Positions 38,283 to 47,519 of a stretch of 64,000 nucleotides of DNA are shown piece after piece. How positions within the stretch are numbered: position 1 is the stretch's first letter; each line of letters begins with the position of its first letter. The position numbers were made by a program, and so were the translations under genes. Below the pieces are notes generated by a model. That model was not told where the DNA came from and ran no database searches. It was given only the letters and a program-made list of their open reading frames with translations. This DNA is from MFD04580-c1 sp963702995 (GTDB lineage Bacteria; Planctomycetota; Phycisphaerae; Tepidisphaerales; Tepidisphaeraceae): assembly GCA_963702995.1 (NCBI GenBank), contig OY969783.1, positions 310,001 through 374,000 on the forward strand, given 5' to 3'.

Positions 38283-38390
38283 CGGACCACTCCTGGTTTG
38301 AACCGAGATCGGCGAATATACGCGGCATCTGCCTCGAATAAAGCAAATTCGCGGTATCTCATGGAGGCAGCGCTTCGGAGAGAAAATGGA

Positions 38391-38440
38391 GGGGGTGGTT
38401 CACCACGCCGCACCATCGCTCCGGCGTGGCGAGCCAAGCC
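38391..38440. repeat. Palindromic repeat, family A
   Basis: GGTGGTTCACCACGCC followed at short distance by GGCGTGGCGAGCCAAGCC, an imperfect hairpin. It lies beyond the 3' end of the SDR gene. Confidence 0.7.
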
Positions 38441-38458
38441 ATTTCGTGACACACGCCG

Positions 38459-39226
38459 TTATTTCCCGGCTGTCCACCCGGCGTCGATCAACAGCGATGT
38501 TCCGGTGATGAACGCCGCCTCATCGCTTGCCAGGTAGAGCGCGGCGGCCGCGATTTCGTCCGGGCGCGCCATCCGCTTGAAAAGCTGCGTGGAAGTCATC
38601 TCCTCGTACGCCTTCTTCGGGTCGGCATATTCGTTCAATCTTGCCTGGACGAACGGGGTTTCCACGCGGCCGGGGCAGATGCAGTTCACTCGCACGTTCG
38701 CGTCGGCATGATCCAGCGCCATGCACTTGGTCATCCCGACAACGGCAAATTTCGTAGTGCAATACGCGAAGCGATCCCGCACCGCGACGATCCCCCCGAT
38801 CGATGCCATGTTGACGATCGACCCGCTTCGCCGCTGGATCATCGATCGAATGACCGCGCGGCTCATGTACATCACCCCTTTGACATTGACCGCCAGCAGC
38901 CGGTCCAGATCTTCCCCGCTGGTGGTCAGGGCCGTCCCAACGTGGCCGATGCCGGCGTTGTTGATCAGCACGTCGCATCGCTCGTGTGCCGAAAGGATCC
39001 GGGCCGCCGCCTGCTCACAGGCCGCTTCGTGGCTCACATCGGTGACGATCAGTTCGGCCTGCCCGCCTTCGGCGCGGATCCGCTCGACGATCGAGGCACC
39101 GGCCGCCGCGTCTCGCTCGAGAAGGTAGACCATGGCGCCGGCGCGGGCGAGCATCCGCGCCGTGGCGGCGCCGATGCCAGACCCCGCTCCGGTAACGGCC
39201 GCGATTTTTTCGTCCAGTCGGAACAC
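38459..39226 (-). CDS. Short-chain dehydrogenase/reductase (SDR), complete
   Basis: A GTG start at 39226 (VFRLDEKIAAVTGAGSGIGA) gives 255 residues. Classical SDR motifs are present: the NAD(P) loop TGAGSGIG, NNAGIG, the catalytic Ser in IVNMASIGG, and YCTTKFA with Tyr-x3-Lys. The final ITGTSLLIDAGWTAGK is typical. Substrate unknown. The first 96 codons lie in a 291-bp segment repeated at 47229-47519. Directly upstream of its start the sequence changes to the Rhs island, so this copy lacks the GGAGGG ribosome site found before the partial copy. It may be poorly expressed. Confidence 0.92.
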   Translation of the reverse strand: MFRLDEKIAAVTGAGSGIGAATARMLARAGAMVYLLERDAAAGASIVERIRAEGGQAELIVTDVSHEAACEQAAARILSAHERCDVLINNAGIGHVGTALTTSGEDLDRLLAVNVKGVMYMSRAVIRSMIQRRSGSIVNMASIGGIVAVRDRFAYCTTKFAVVGMTKCMALDHADANVRVNCICPGRVETPFVQARLNEYADPKKAYEEMTSTQLFKRMARPDEIAAAALYLASDEAAFITGTSLLIDAGWTAGK

Positions 39227-39230
39227 GCTA
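38940..39230. repeat. Left 291-bp direct repeat flanking the Rhs island
   Basis: Matches 47229-47519 with four mismatches (about 98.6% identity). It comprises the first 96 codons of the SDR gene and four bases upstream of the GTG. Confidence 0.95.
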
Positions 39231-42200
39231 GTGGTTCACTCCATCTGAATTTTCGGGTAGAGCCGACGCAGCTTAATCCTGGTGCGGGGACTGTCGTGAG
39301 CCAGGTGCAGCGCGCGTTCAATGGCCTCGGGCAGATGACGGTCGAGTATCAGGCCATCAGCGGATCCGTCAACACCTCAACGACGCCGAAGGTGCAGTAC
39401 GCCTATACCGAGATGGCCGGCGGCGCGAATCATAGCCGCCAGACGTCGGTGACCTACCCCAACGGCCGCATCGTGCGGACGGAGTACACGTCGGGCCTGG
39501 ACGACTCCATCAGCCGCCCCTCGTTCCTGGCCGACGACAATGCCGGGTCCGTCGGGACGCACCTTGAGGAGTACAGCTACCTCGGCCTCTCGACGATCGT
39601 CGCCCGCAATCACCCGGAGCCGGGGCTCAACCTGACTTACGTCTCGCAAACCGGCAGCACGGGCGACGCGGGGGACCAGTACGTGGGCCTCGACCGCTTC
39701 GGCCGGGTCGTGGATCAGCGGTGGGTCAACGTCGCCGGCCTCGGCGGTACCACCAACCGAGACGCCGAGCGGTTCCAATACACGTACGACCAGAACTCGA
39801 ACGTGGCGACGAAGCAGCACACCAGCTACGCCAACACCGGCGGGTTCGACGAGGCCTACACCTACGACGGTCTGAACCGGTTGACAAAGCTCAGTCGCGG
39901 CACGCTCGTCTCGGGCTCAATCACCAGCCCCACCTTCAGCCAGGCGTGGGACGGCGTCGTCTCGGGTACCGGTCTGGATGCATTGGGCAACTGGAAAGGC
40001 GTGTCGGTCAACGGGGGCACGGCCACCACCCATACCTTCAACAGCCAGAACCAAATCACGGCCGTTTCGGGCGCCACCTCGCCGACCTACGACGCCGACG
40101 GGAACATGACCCAGGACGAGACCGGCGACAAGTACGTGTACGATGCATGGAACCGCACGGTGAAGGTGAACACGTCGACCGGCACGAATAAGGTCACGTA
40201 CACGGTCAACCCGCTCGGCCGCCGCGCGCAACAGACGGTCAACGCTGGCGTCGGCGCCACCACCCGCTACTACTTCTCGAACAACTGGCAGGTCCTGGAG
40301 GAGGACCAGCTCTCGGGCACGAGCTGGGTGCCCGCGTACCAGACCGTCTTCAGCCTCGCCTACATCGACGGGGTCGTCGAGCGCGACACCCTCGACTCGA
40401 CCTCTGCCGGGGCACTCGACACGTCCTTCGCGACCAGCGGCAAGTACGTCAAGAGCCTGGGGACCGGCATCAGCGCGATCCGCTTCGTCCAGCAGCTCAA
40501 CGGGAAGCTGATCGGGGCCGGGGTGGTCGGCAGCCACATCGGCATGGTGCGGCTCAATAGCAACGGGACGCTCGACACGACGTTCAAAGGCCCGGCCGGG
40601 ACGGGTGCGGGTTACTTCACCGTGAGCATCGGGACCACCGACACCGCCCTGGCCGTCGCCGTGCAGGATGACGGGAAGATCGTCATCGTCGGGACCAGCG
40701 ACAGCAAGATCCTCGTCGGCCGCTTCAACACCGACGGCTCGTGGGACACCACCTTCAAGGGTCCGGCCGGCACCGGGAGCGGGTACTTCACGCTCAGCTT
40801 CACCAGCGCCCTGGGCCAGGGCGTCACGCTCCAGCCGGACGGGAAGATCGTCCTGTGCGGGAACGTCAGCACCGACATGCTGGTCGCTCGGCTGACGACG
40901 ACCGGTGCCTACGACACCTCGTTCCACACCACCGGCTACTACCAGCTCGACTGGGGCGGGACCGACCGGGCGGTGCGGGTGGCCGTCGATCACAACGGCA
41001 GCATCGTAGTGGCCGGCGACACAACCATCGGTTCCACCGGCGGGGACGTGGCGATCGCTCGCTTCACCTCTAGCGGCAGCCTCGACACCACGTTCAACAC
41101 CACCGGCAAGATCACCACCAGCCTCAGCAGCAGCCAGGATACGCCGTGGGGGTTGGCGATCGATGACCAGAATCGTATCCTGATCGCGGCCCACGGCGAC
41201 GGGAACCTCGACGCCATCCGCTACACGGCGGCCGGTGTCTTGGACTCGACGTTCGGCACCGGAGGCATCGTGTCGGTGGACGTGAACGGGGTAGACCAGG
41301 CCGAGTCGATCGCCGAGGACCCGTTCGGGCGGATCCTCCTGGCCGGCTCGTCCAACGGGCAGAAGGACTTCGCCATCGCGCGGCTCACGTCGGCCGGCAC
41401 CTTGGACACGACCTTCAACACCACCGGCAAGCAGACGGTGAGCTTCTCCTCCAACAACGCGGCCAGCGAGATCGCCTACACGATGCTGGTGCAGCCGACC
41501 GACGGCCGCATCGTGCTGGCAGGCCTGTCGGACGTGAGCGTGGCGGTGGCGCGGCTCTCCGGGGGCGGGACGCGGAACTACCAGGTCCAGGATGCGAACT
41601 GGGACGTGACGGCCGCCACGGACGCGACGGGGACGGTCATCGACCGCTACGTCTACGACGCCTACGGCCAGACCACCACGCTCAACCCCGACTTCAGCGT
41701 GAACTTGTCAGGGTACGGGAACGTCTACTCGGCGTACTACTTCCAGGGGCTTCGGTACGATGGGAATAGCGGGAACTACAACGCGCGGAACCGCGATCTG
41801 CGGTCGTCGCTGGGGGCTTGGACGCAGCAGGACCCGGCGGGGTATATCGATGGGAAGAATTTGTATCAGTTTGTCGAATCCAACTCGTTAACGCATCTCG
41901 ACCCATTAGGCTTGGACAGCAACCCTCAGAGAGCCTCGACGACCCGGCCCTCAACCGGCCCCACCGATCCGAACCCAGAAATCCCGAAACTCTTAAACGA
42001 TTTGAACAGTTCAAACTGGAGAACGCGGGAGGCTGCACAGAAAGAGTTACAAAAGCTGATGCTAGCAAATAGAGATGCGTTCCGAGGAATCAATCAGAAT
42101 GATCTGACGCCTCAGCAAAAGCTTGCTCTCGACTGCATCAAGAACAACATGCCGGAGGCCATCAAAGAGCGGGGTGATAAAGAGCGAGCTGCCATCAAAA

Positions 42201-42418
42201 AGCAGATGGATGCGGAAAGCGCAGTCTACGGAATTTCCAGTGACAGATTTTCATCCGCCTACGGTGACGCAGTGGCCAAATACGGAAGCGATGCGACGAA
42301 GTGGCCACCAAGCATAACTTCCGCACTACAGGATTTAGGGAACAAGCGAGACGTAGATTATCAGTATCTTCAATACATCGAAGCGCAGCTGCAGAGGGAG
42401 TACGACGCTATCCCTTAG
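39231..42418 (+). CDS. Rhs/YD-repeat protein, 5'-truncated, with internal Delta-60 repeat domain
   Basis: Rhs coding sequence begins at the island edge without a proper start (first candidate GTG 39296). YD-repeat shell follows (YTYDQNSNVATKQH, YTYDGLNRLTKLSRG, YDADGNMTQDETGDKYVYDA). At about 40405-41560 lie some seven Delta-60 units (LDTTF ... DGKIV ... ARL). The core then resumes: YQVQDANWDVTAATD, YVYDAYGQTT, YYFQGLRYDGNSGNYNARNR and QDPAGYIDGKNLYQFVESNS, ending with the DPLGL cleavage motif. The C-terminal tip of about 160 residues is helical (WRTREAAQKELQKLM) and has no toxin fold I recognise. N-terminal parts needed for export are absent. Confidence 0.85.
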
Positions 42419-42716
42419 ATGGTATGCGCTGTGGTTTGCGAGTTCACACTGAATGGGAACAACCACATCCGGAATGCGGCGCAATCATCATGCAGAACAA
42501 AGAACATCAACTTTCGGAGAGAGCGATTTCTCATGAATTGCAGAAAGCTGCGCAACTCGAACCACAGGACGATGATGCCAGCCATCTGGTCCTTGAGGTC
42601 GGCTAGCCTGCGCAACGTCAGAACGGGATCGACAAAGCAGTTAATCGTCAATTGTTGCTAATGACGATCCATGTTAAGGCGAGACTCATTTTTCCGGGCA
42701 TACTCAAAGGAGCCAG

Positions 42717-44017
42717 ATGATCAAGGTTTTAATTCCCGTCGCAATGCTGCTGATTATATCCGGCTGCGCCCGATCACTACTCGAGAGACAGCGGCCTTTG
42801 ACCCGGCTGTTCTCGATCATGATCTCGTGATGGCGGTAATGGATCATGACACAAATCTCGCAGCAGAACTGTTGGATACCGGTGCGAACGCGCATGCGCG
42901 AGATGAAAGAGGTAACCCGGCAATCTTTTTAGCGGCATACGGACCTTACGGTTCGGCACTTACACGGCGTCTTGCGCTCTTCGGGGCGGACATTAATGCG
43001 GTCGGACTACTCCGTGACGCCACTCCGCTCTGCGTAGCAGCAGAATACGCGGATGTAAAGACTCTAACTACGCTCATCGCACTCCACGCGAATCCCGATC
43101 AGCCGGACAGTACAGGAGCAACACCCCTGATGCTGTCAGCGTTGTCGGCCGACGGCTATGAGAAGGCTGCCGAACTCATCGCCGCTAAAGCCGACGTAAA
43201 CGCCACCAATAGGGCGGGGGAGACTGCGCTCGATTTTGCCGAATGGCGCACGGCGAACGATCACACCGTTTCATTCATTGTGTCCAAGGGAGGTCGCCAT
43301 GGACGAGATCTAACTACTCGAGCTTCCACAAGACCGGCGAGTCCTGAATCCAGTCCACGACGTTCGCCGCACATCGCTCGACCGCAGATTTCAATCGAAA
43401 ATGATGAGCGATCACTCGACAAACAGCTGCTCGTCGCCCTGAGGTCTCACGACTATAAGAAGGCGCAAGAGTTAGTCAGTGCCGGCGCCAACTGTAACTC
43501 GAAAGATGCCGCAACGGGCGATACGGCACTCCTCCTCGCGGCAACTTCGCCCAACGGTTACGAGACGACACGTCGTCTTGTCTTTCTTGGAGCAAAAGTT
43601 GACTCGCCTAACTCAAGCGGCATCACTCCGTTGATTGGCGCTTGTGACTGCGGGTCACCAGATACGATTGTGTTTCTGGTCATCGAAGGAGCCGATGTGC
43701 GACATCGCGACCGCTACGCACGGACACCGCTGATTGCGGCGGCCAGTGCAAACGATTCACCAACTGTAAGGATTCGTGCACTCGTTCAAACGGCTGTCGA
43801 CTATAACGGTGCCGATCACCTTGGCTTTGACGCTATTGCACAAATTGAGGACCGTCTCGAAAAGAGGTCCGTCATGAGAGGTCTAAGCTTCCTCAGCATT
43901 CCCTACGATATTGGGTACGACCGGAATCCTTCCCTATCCAATCTCGGCATTAAGGCACCCGCCGATACGCAGGGCGATCAAGCACAACCGCGTCAGGTGC
44001 GTCCGCCGCCGCGTTAA
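42717..44017 (+). CDS. Ankyrin-repeat lipoprotein, candidate immunity protein, frameshifted near 42780
   Basis: AAAGGAG seven bases before ATG 42717 marks the start. The first residues MIKVLIPVAMLLIISGCARS form a lipoprotein signal with lipobox ISGC. The frame then stops after about 37 codons, while an adjacent frame carries the body from about ETAAFDPAVLDHDLVMAVMD; one missing base near 42765-42800 explains this. Two sets of ankyrin repeats (ELLDTGANAHARDERGNPA, ELIAAKADVNATNRAGETAL, ELVSAGANCNSKDAATGDTA, FLVIEGADVRHRDRYARTPL) are separated by a Ser/Pro/Arg-rich linker. Ankyrin proteins are recurrent immunity partners of polymorphic toxins, so its place after the Rhs tip suggests that role; unproven. 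Confidence 0.75.
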
Positions 44018-44064
44018 CCGTGTTTTGGCCACGGGCACGAACCTTACCGATGAGGACGCTTGCC

Positions 44065-44949
44065 ATGCCTCAACGTGCAAAATACTCAAACGTCTGGGAC
44101 ATACTTTGTCTTTCCAATGCGGAGTTGAACGATCTCGATCTCGTCGCGGCAAATCTAGCCGTCGCTCGAGAAATACCGTCACTGTCCGGCTTGGACATCA
44201 GCCATTACACCCGGACGGTTAACGACTGGACGAAGCGGTTTGAAGGGCAGCTGCCTCATTCAGAACGAGCATTCCGGTCATCGCCGGAACGCTGGAAGAA
44301 AGATGTCCGTTTTTTCCGCGTGGGGCAACTGGCAGGCTTCTTGGGTCACGTGCTCGGTATTTCGTACATCGAGAGCCAGCGGAACCTGAAGTCCGTCTCG
44401 TACACAGATCCTTCAGACCTCTTTTTGAATGGAGTAATTGATACTTTTCGCGGGAGCTGCGCATCTCTCGCCGCCATTCACGTAGCGATTGCGCGACGTC
44501 TAGGCTGGCCGGTTTCGCTGGCGTGTGTTGGCGGCCACTTTATTAGTCGCTACGACGACGGGGATGTGGTTCACAACATCGAGATGAGCAGCGTTGCGGC
44601 CGGTGTCTACGCTTCGGATCCAGACGCGGTTTACCTGGAGAGGTTCAGCTTGCCTTGTAAGGCGGTCGAGTGTGGTTCAGACTTACGGTGCCTGACGATG
44701 CGAGAAATGATAGCGTCGTTCGTGTTTCTTCGCGGACGTCACCTTGCTGATGTTGGGTTGCGCAAGGAGGCGGACGCCGACTATTGGCTTTCGAGGGCGC
44801 TCTTCCCAAACTATCGACGAGGGTATATTGCGGCAGTCGAGTCGGCGTTGAACCGGGGCTTTTCCCTCTTTGAAACGGGAGAAGTCGGACATCCAGATTC
44901 TCTATTTAATGAAAAAGCCGCACTACCGCACTGTCCGGCTTTGTCCTAA
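44065..44949 (+). CDS. Transglutaminase-like (SirB1-type) cysteine-protease-fold protein
   Basis: Start at MPQRAKYSNVWDILCLSNAE (44065), preceded by GAGGA; an open GTG lies 15 codons upstream. The 294 residues carry a plausible Cys-His-Asp/Asn triad: RGSCASLAAIHVAIARRLGW, CVGGHFISRYDDGD, and VVHNIEM. This is the arrangement of SirB1/transglutaminase-core proteins common in planctomycetes. The C-terminal third is helical (tetratricopeptide-like LRKEADADYWLSRALFPNYR). No signal peptide. Its place between the ankyrin protein and the orphan Rhs tip is unusual; whether it is an effector, processing enzyme or cargo is open. Confidence 0.7.
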   Translation: MPQRAKYSNVWDILCLSNAELNDLDLVAANLAVAREIPSLSGLDISHYTRTVNDWTKRFEGQLPHSERAFRSSPERWKKDVRFFRVGQLAGFLGHVLGISYIESQRNLKSVSYTDPSDLFLNGVIDTFRGSCASLAAIHVAIARRLGWPVSLACVGGHFISRYDDGDVVHNIEMSSVAAGVYASDPDAVYLERFSLPCKAVECGSDLRCLTMREMIASFVFLRGRHLADVGLRKEADADYWLSRALFPNYRRGYIAAVESALNRGFSLFETGEVGHPDSLFNEKAALPHCPALS

Positions 44950-44958
44950 TTCGGCCTC

Positions 44959-45768
44959 GTGTCACGCTCAGTTCGCATCCCGAGGATGAAGGGCGTGCGC
45001 GACCACTGGAAGAGGCGCCTTCTCAGAACAGGGAGTCTTGTGCAAGACCTGAAGAAAGCTCCGGATGAAAGGAACACCCCGTTGTACCGGCAGACGCTGA
45101 ATCTGCTGAGGCATCCCTTGGGCTACGTCAATGGTCAGAACACATATCAGTTCGTAGATTCATCGCCAACGATTTCACTCGACCCGTTGGGGATGGCAAT
45201 CGAGTATGTTGGAGTCAATCCCTTAGGGCTTCCGCATGATGTACATCGGGATCCGGTCGCGGTTCAATCGCAAGAGTTTATCGATCGCTTCGTGTACTCT
45301 CACCGATATGGCGGAACTTTTGCCCTAAAGCCGATATCTTTGAAACAGCTTGGGGATGTAACAGTTACCGGGTGTGGGCCCTTTGAGGCGACAGCCACGT
45401 ATGTACCCGATGGCAAGCTTGGTTCTTCGACGAATTCTCTCTACATTAGCGACTCGGAGCGAGCTACACTGATTGAGATCGGAGTGGACATCGAAAAAGT
45501 TGATGCTGCGATTTCGGCGGTAAACGCGCGGATAGACGCTCATGAACAAGCTCGCGCCGACATATGGCGATCGGTTTATGAAGGGTCGTACACCTTAACG
45601 GGAAAGGGAGCAACGGCGGAGGCCGCTCGTGCCGATCTGGAGAAAGTGGTTGAAGACTTACGCTTATCATTGGATAAACAGCAGTCTGACATTTACAATC
45701 AAAAGAAAGAGGGACTTCGAGCCCTAGACCGAGCGGCGCTCGACGACCTTATGAACCTTCTCCCCTGA
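44959..45768 (+). CDS. Orphan Rhs C-terminal tip (rhs-CT) cassette
   Basis: After a degenerate lead (residues 1-50) the frame contains HPLGYVNGQNTYQFVDSSPT and SLDPLG, the last stretch of an Rhs core with the DPLG cleavage motif. A different C-terminal domain of about 190 residues follows: mixed strands, then a long coiled-coil region (KVDAAISAVNARIDAHEQAR, VVEDLRLSLDKQQSDIYNQK). It shares no obvious similarity with the tip of the main Rhs gene. Orphan tips of this kind, lacking the shell, are known from rhs loci and can be swapped onto the main gene by recombination. Probably not translated alone efficiently. Toxin activity not predictable. Confidence 0.7.
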   Translation: MSRSVRIPRMKGVRDHWKRRLLRTGSLVQDLKKAPDERNTPLYRQTLNLLRHPLGYVNGQNTYQFVDSSPTISLDPLGMAIEYVGVNPLGLPHDVHRDPVAVQSQEFIDRFVYSHRYGGTFALKPISLKQLGDVTVTGCGPFEATATYVPDGKLGSSTNSLYISDSERATLIEIGVDIEKVDAAISAVNARIDAHEQARADIWRSVYEGSYTLTGKGATAEAARADLEKVVEDLRLSLDKQQSDIYNQKKEGLRALDRAALDDLMNLLP

Positions 45769-45819
45769 GTCGGGGGCAACCGGATGTCTCATCGAGTGGT
45801 TTAGTAGAAAGAGGCAGTG

Positions 45820-46989
45820 ATGAGTACGCTTATAGATGGAGGTCGGGGGAACCCGTTTCGCGTCGTGAGCGTAGCGGCTCTCGCTGCAATATGTTTCGTT
45901 TCGGCAGGGACGCGTCTTGCGGGCGACGCTCGATCCGCGAAGCCCGGTTACGTTCGCAGTGCGGTGCGAGAAACGTTAAGAAAGGCGGATGACGGGGATC
46001 AGGTCCAGATTTTTCGCACGTGCTTCGACGGTCGAGGAGCCCGACTGATGACTGCAACATCAGGCGAGGTGCAAATTTGGAGCGTGCCGAAAATGGTGCC
46101 GGTGATGAGGTCCGTCGCCGTTAGGCAACATCTCGACGGCGCGGATATAAATGCTGACGGCACACTGTTGCTGGTCGCGGACGGAGACGGTTGGCTGCGG
46201 GTCCGGCGGATCGGGGAAGCGATCCCACTGTGGGAGCAGTGGTGTGAGAAAGGCTATTCGTGGGCGGCCTTCAGCCCTGACGGACGATCTGTTCTATCGA
46301 TTCGGCGAGGCGACAAGTCGGTCCGGTTCCTTGATCCTCTCACGGGCAAAGAGAAGCTGGTGATCACCGACGATACAGCCGTCGGTGAGCTGAGTGCCGC
46401 GGTTTCACAGGACGGAGAGCGGTTGGTTACGAGTAGTTTCGGTCCAACTTGCACGTGGACAACGGGAAGCGGACGCAAGATCGTAAGCGTGCGAAGCCTC
46501 GCTATGGTCAAGCTCAGTCCGTCGGGGGACCGGTTTGCCGGAAAGATCGAGCCGGACGAGGTGACTCTCTTCGACACAAAGACTGGGAAGACGATTGGAA
46601 CGACTGCCTTCGCTTACCGGAGGGACTCGCAGGTGGCCAATGTCCGGGCACTGGCCTTTTCGCCCGATAGCCGCTACCTCATCACGTCGTCTGAAGATGT
46701 GGGCATCCGTCTGTGGGACTCCGCGACTGGAGAAGCAAGATCGGACTATATAGGTGCGGACGCGGACTTTGCGACTGATGTACTATGCACGCCTGATTGC
46801 CGCACGATCGGGCTAACCAACCTTCGGGGGGCGAGCCTCTGCGATCTTGCCACCGGCGCGTGCTTTAGCCTGGTTCGCAAGACGGCCGCTGCGCCGACGA
46901 CCGCCGGGATTGCGATATCTTCGGACGGTCGGTATATCGCGGCGAACCTCCAAGACAAAATCGAACTCTGGGAGAGAGCGGCGCTGTAA
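45820..46989 (+). CDS. Secreted WD40-like beta-propeller protein
   Basis: ATG at 45820 has AGAGG upstream. A signal-like segment (FRVVSVAALAAICFVSAGTR) precedes a seven-bladed-type WD40 domain with repeated GEVQIWSVPK, FSPDGRSVL, VRFLDPLTGKE, LAFSPDSRYLITSSEDVGIR then LWDSATGE, and ISSDGRYIAANLQDKIELWE. 389 residues. It directly follows the orphan Rhs tip and is on the same strand, so it may be the immunity or partner protein for that tip. WD40 proteins are also abundant in planctomycetes generally, which weakens the inference. Confidence 0.75.
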   Translation: MSTLIDGGRGNPFRVVSVAALAAICFVSAGTRLAGDARSAKPGYVRSAVRETLRKADDGDQVQIFRTCFDGRGARLMTATSGEVQIWSVPKMVPVMRSVAVRQHLDGADINADGTLLLVADGDGWLRVRRIGEAIPLWEQWCEKGYSWAAFSPDGRSVLSIRRGDKSVRFLDPLTGKEKLVITDDTAVGELSAAVSQDGERLVTSSFGPTCTWTTGSGRKIVSVRSLAMVKLSPSGDRFAGKIEPDEVTLFDTKTGKTIGTTAFAYRRDSQVANVRALAFSPDSRYLITSSEDVGIRLWDSATGEARSDYIGADADFATDVLCTPDCRTIGLTNLRGASLCDLATGACFSLVRKTAAAPTTAGIAISSDGRYIAANLQDKIELWERAAL

Positions 46990-47156
46990 CAGTCTGAGCG
47001 CCATCAGGGAACCAAGCCCTTGCGATCGTCATCTACGACAAGGGTGGCGCACTGATTGTATGGTGATGAGATAACGTGTGGACACGGACCACAGTGGCGC
47101 CCATTTCGTCCGACGGTTTAAATGCCTTGCGGAGGGTTCAGTAGTGCAAGGAGTGA

Positions 47157-47200
47157 AACGGGGACGTAGCTAGAATCCGTAAACTAGCTGCGTCCCCGTT
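47157..47200. repeat. REP-like hairpin at the right edge of the island
   Basis: AACGGGGACGTAGCTAG and CTAGCTGCGTCCCCGTT pair with one mismatch around a 10-nt loop, and a CCGTTCCC-rich stretch follows up to 47228. This hairpin type resembles REP elements moved by REP-associated tyrosine transposases, but no such gene is in the window. Confidence 0.8.
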
Positions 47201-47228
47201 CCGTTCCCTTCCCCGTTCCGTTCCCTCG

Positions 47229-47515
47229 ACGTGGCCGATGCCGGCGTTGTTGATCAGCACGTCGCATCGCCCGTGTGCCGAAAGGATCCGGGCCGCCGCC
47301 TGCTCACAGGCCGCTTCGTGGCTCACATCGGTGACGATCAGTTCGGCCTGCCCGCCTTCGGCGCGGATCCGCTCGACGATCGAAGCACCGGCCGCCGCGT
47401 CTCGCTCGAGAAGGTAGACCATGGCGCCGGCGCGGGCGAGCATCTGCGCCGTGGCGGCGCCGATGCCAGACCCCGCTCCGGTAACGGCCGCGATTTTTTC
47501 CTCCAGTCGGAACAC
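47229..47515 (-). pseudogene. 5' fragment of the SDR gene (first 96 codons)
   Basis: A GTG at 47515 with GGAGGG seven bases upstream starts VFRLEEKIAAVTGAGSGIGA and continues to NNAGIGHV. At that point the sequence runs into the REP-like hairpin, losing the catalytic Ser-Tyr-Lys region. This copy keeps what is probably the original ribosome site and promoter, so it marks the ancestral position of the SDR 5' end. Confidence 0.9.
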
Positions 47516-47519
47516 GCTA
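47229..47519. repeat. Right 291-bp direct repeat flanking the Rhs island
   Basis: Partner of 38940-39230. The four differences change residues D5E, R24Q and E82G in the SDR reading plus one silent base. Confidence 0.95.

Larger units (their letters stand above)
39231..47228 (+). mobile_element. 8.0-kb Rhs/polymorphic-toxin island between direct repeats
   Basis: The segment is bounded exactly by the two 291-bp SDR repeats. All its genes are on the + strand: Rhs 3' part, ankyrin lipoprotein, transglutaminase-like protein, orphan Rhs tip, WD40 protein. From about 41900 to 47100 the sequence is visibly less GC-rich than the surroundings, a sign of separate origin. No integrase or transposase is inside; a hairpin repeat sits at its right edge. 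It could have arrived by single-crossover integration of a circle carrying an SDR fragment, or be a repeat-induced assembly join. Confidence 0.6.

Noticed and set aside
38708..39230. The long + frame that runs through the antisense of the SDR gene into Rhs
   Set aside because: The first 174 codons mirror the SDR coding strand and have no Rhs similarity; the frame is open only because of GC-rich codon structure.
42419..42661. An 80-codon ORF starting right after the Rhs stop, with alternatives in other frames (42490-42606 + and 42415-42651 -)
   Set aside because: None has a good ribosome site or convincing composition, and they conflict with each other. A small immunity gene here is possible but not supported.
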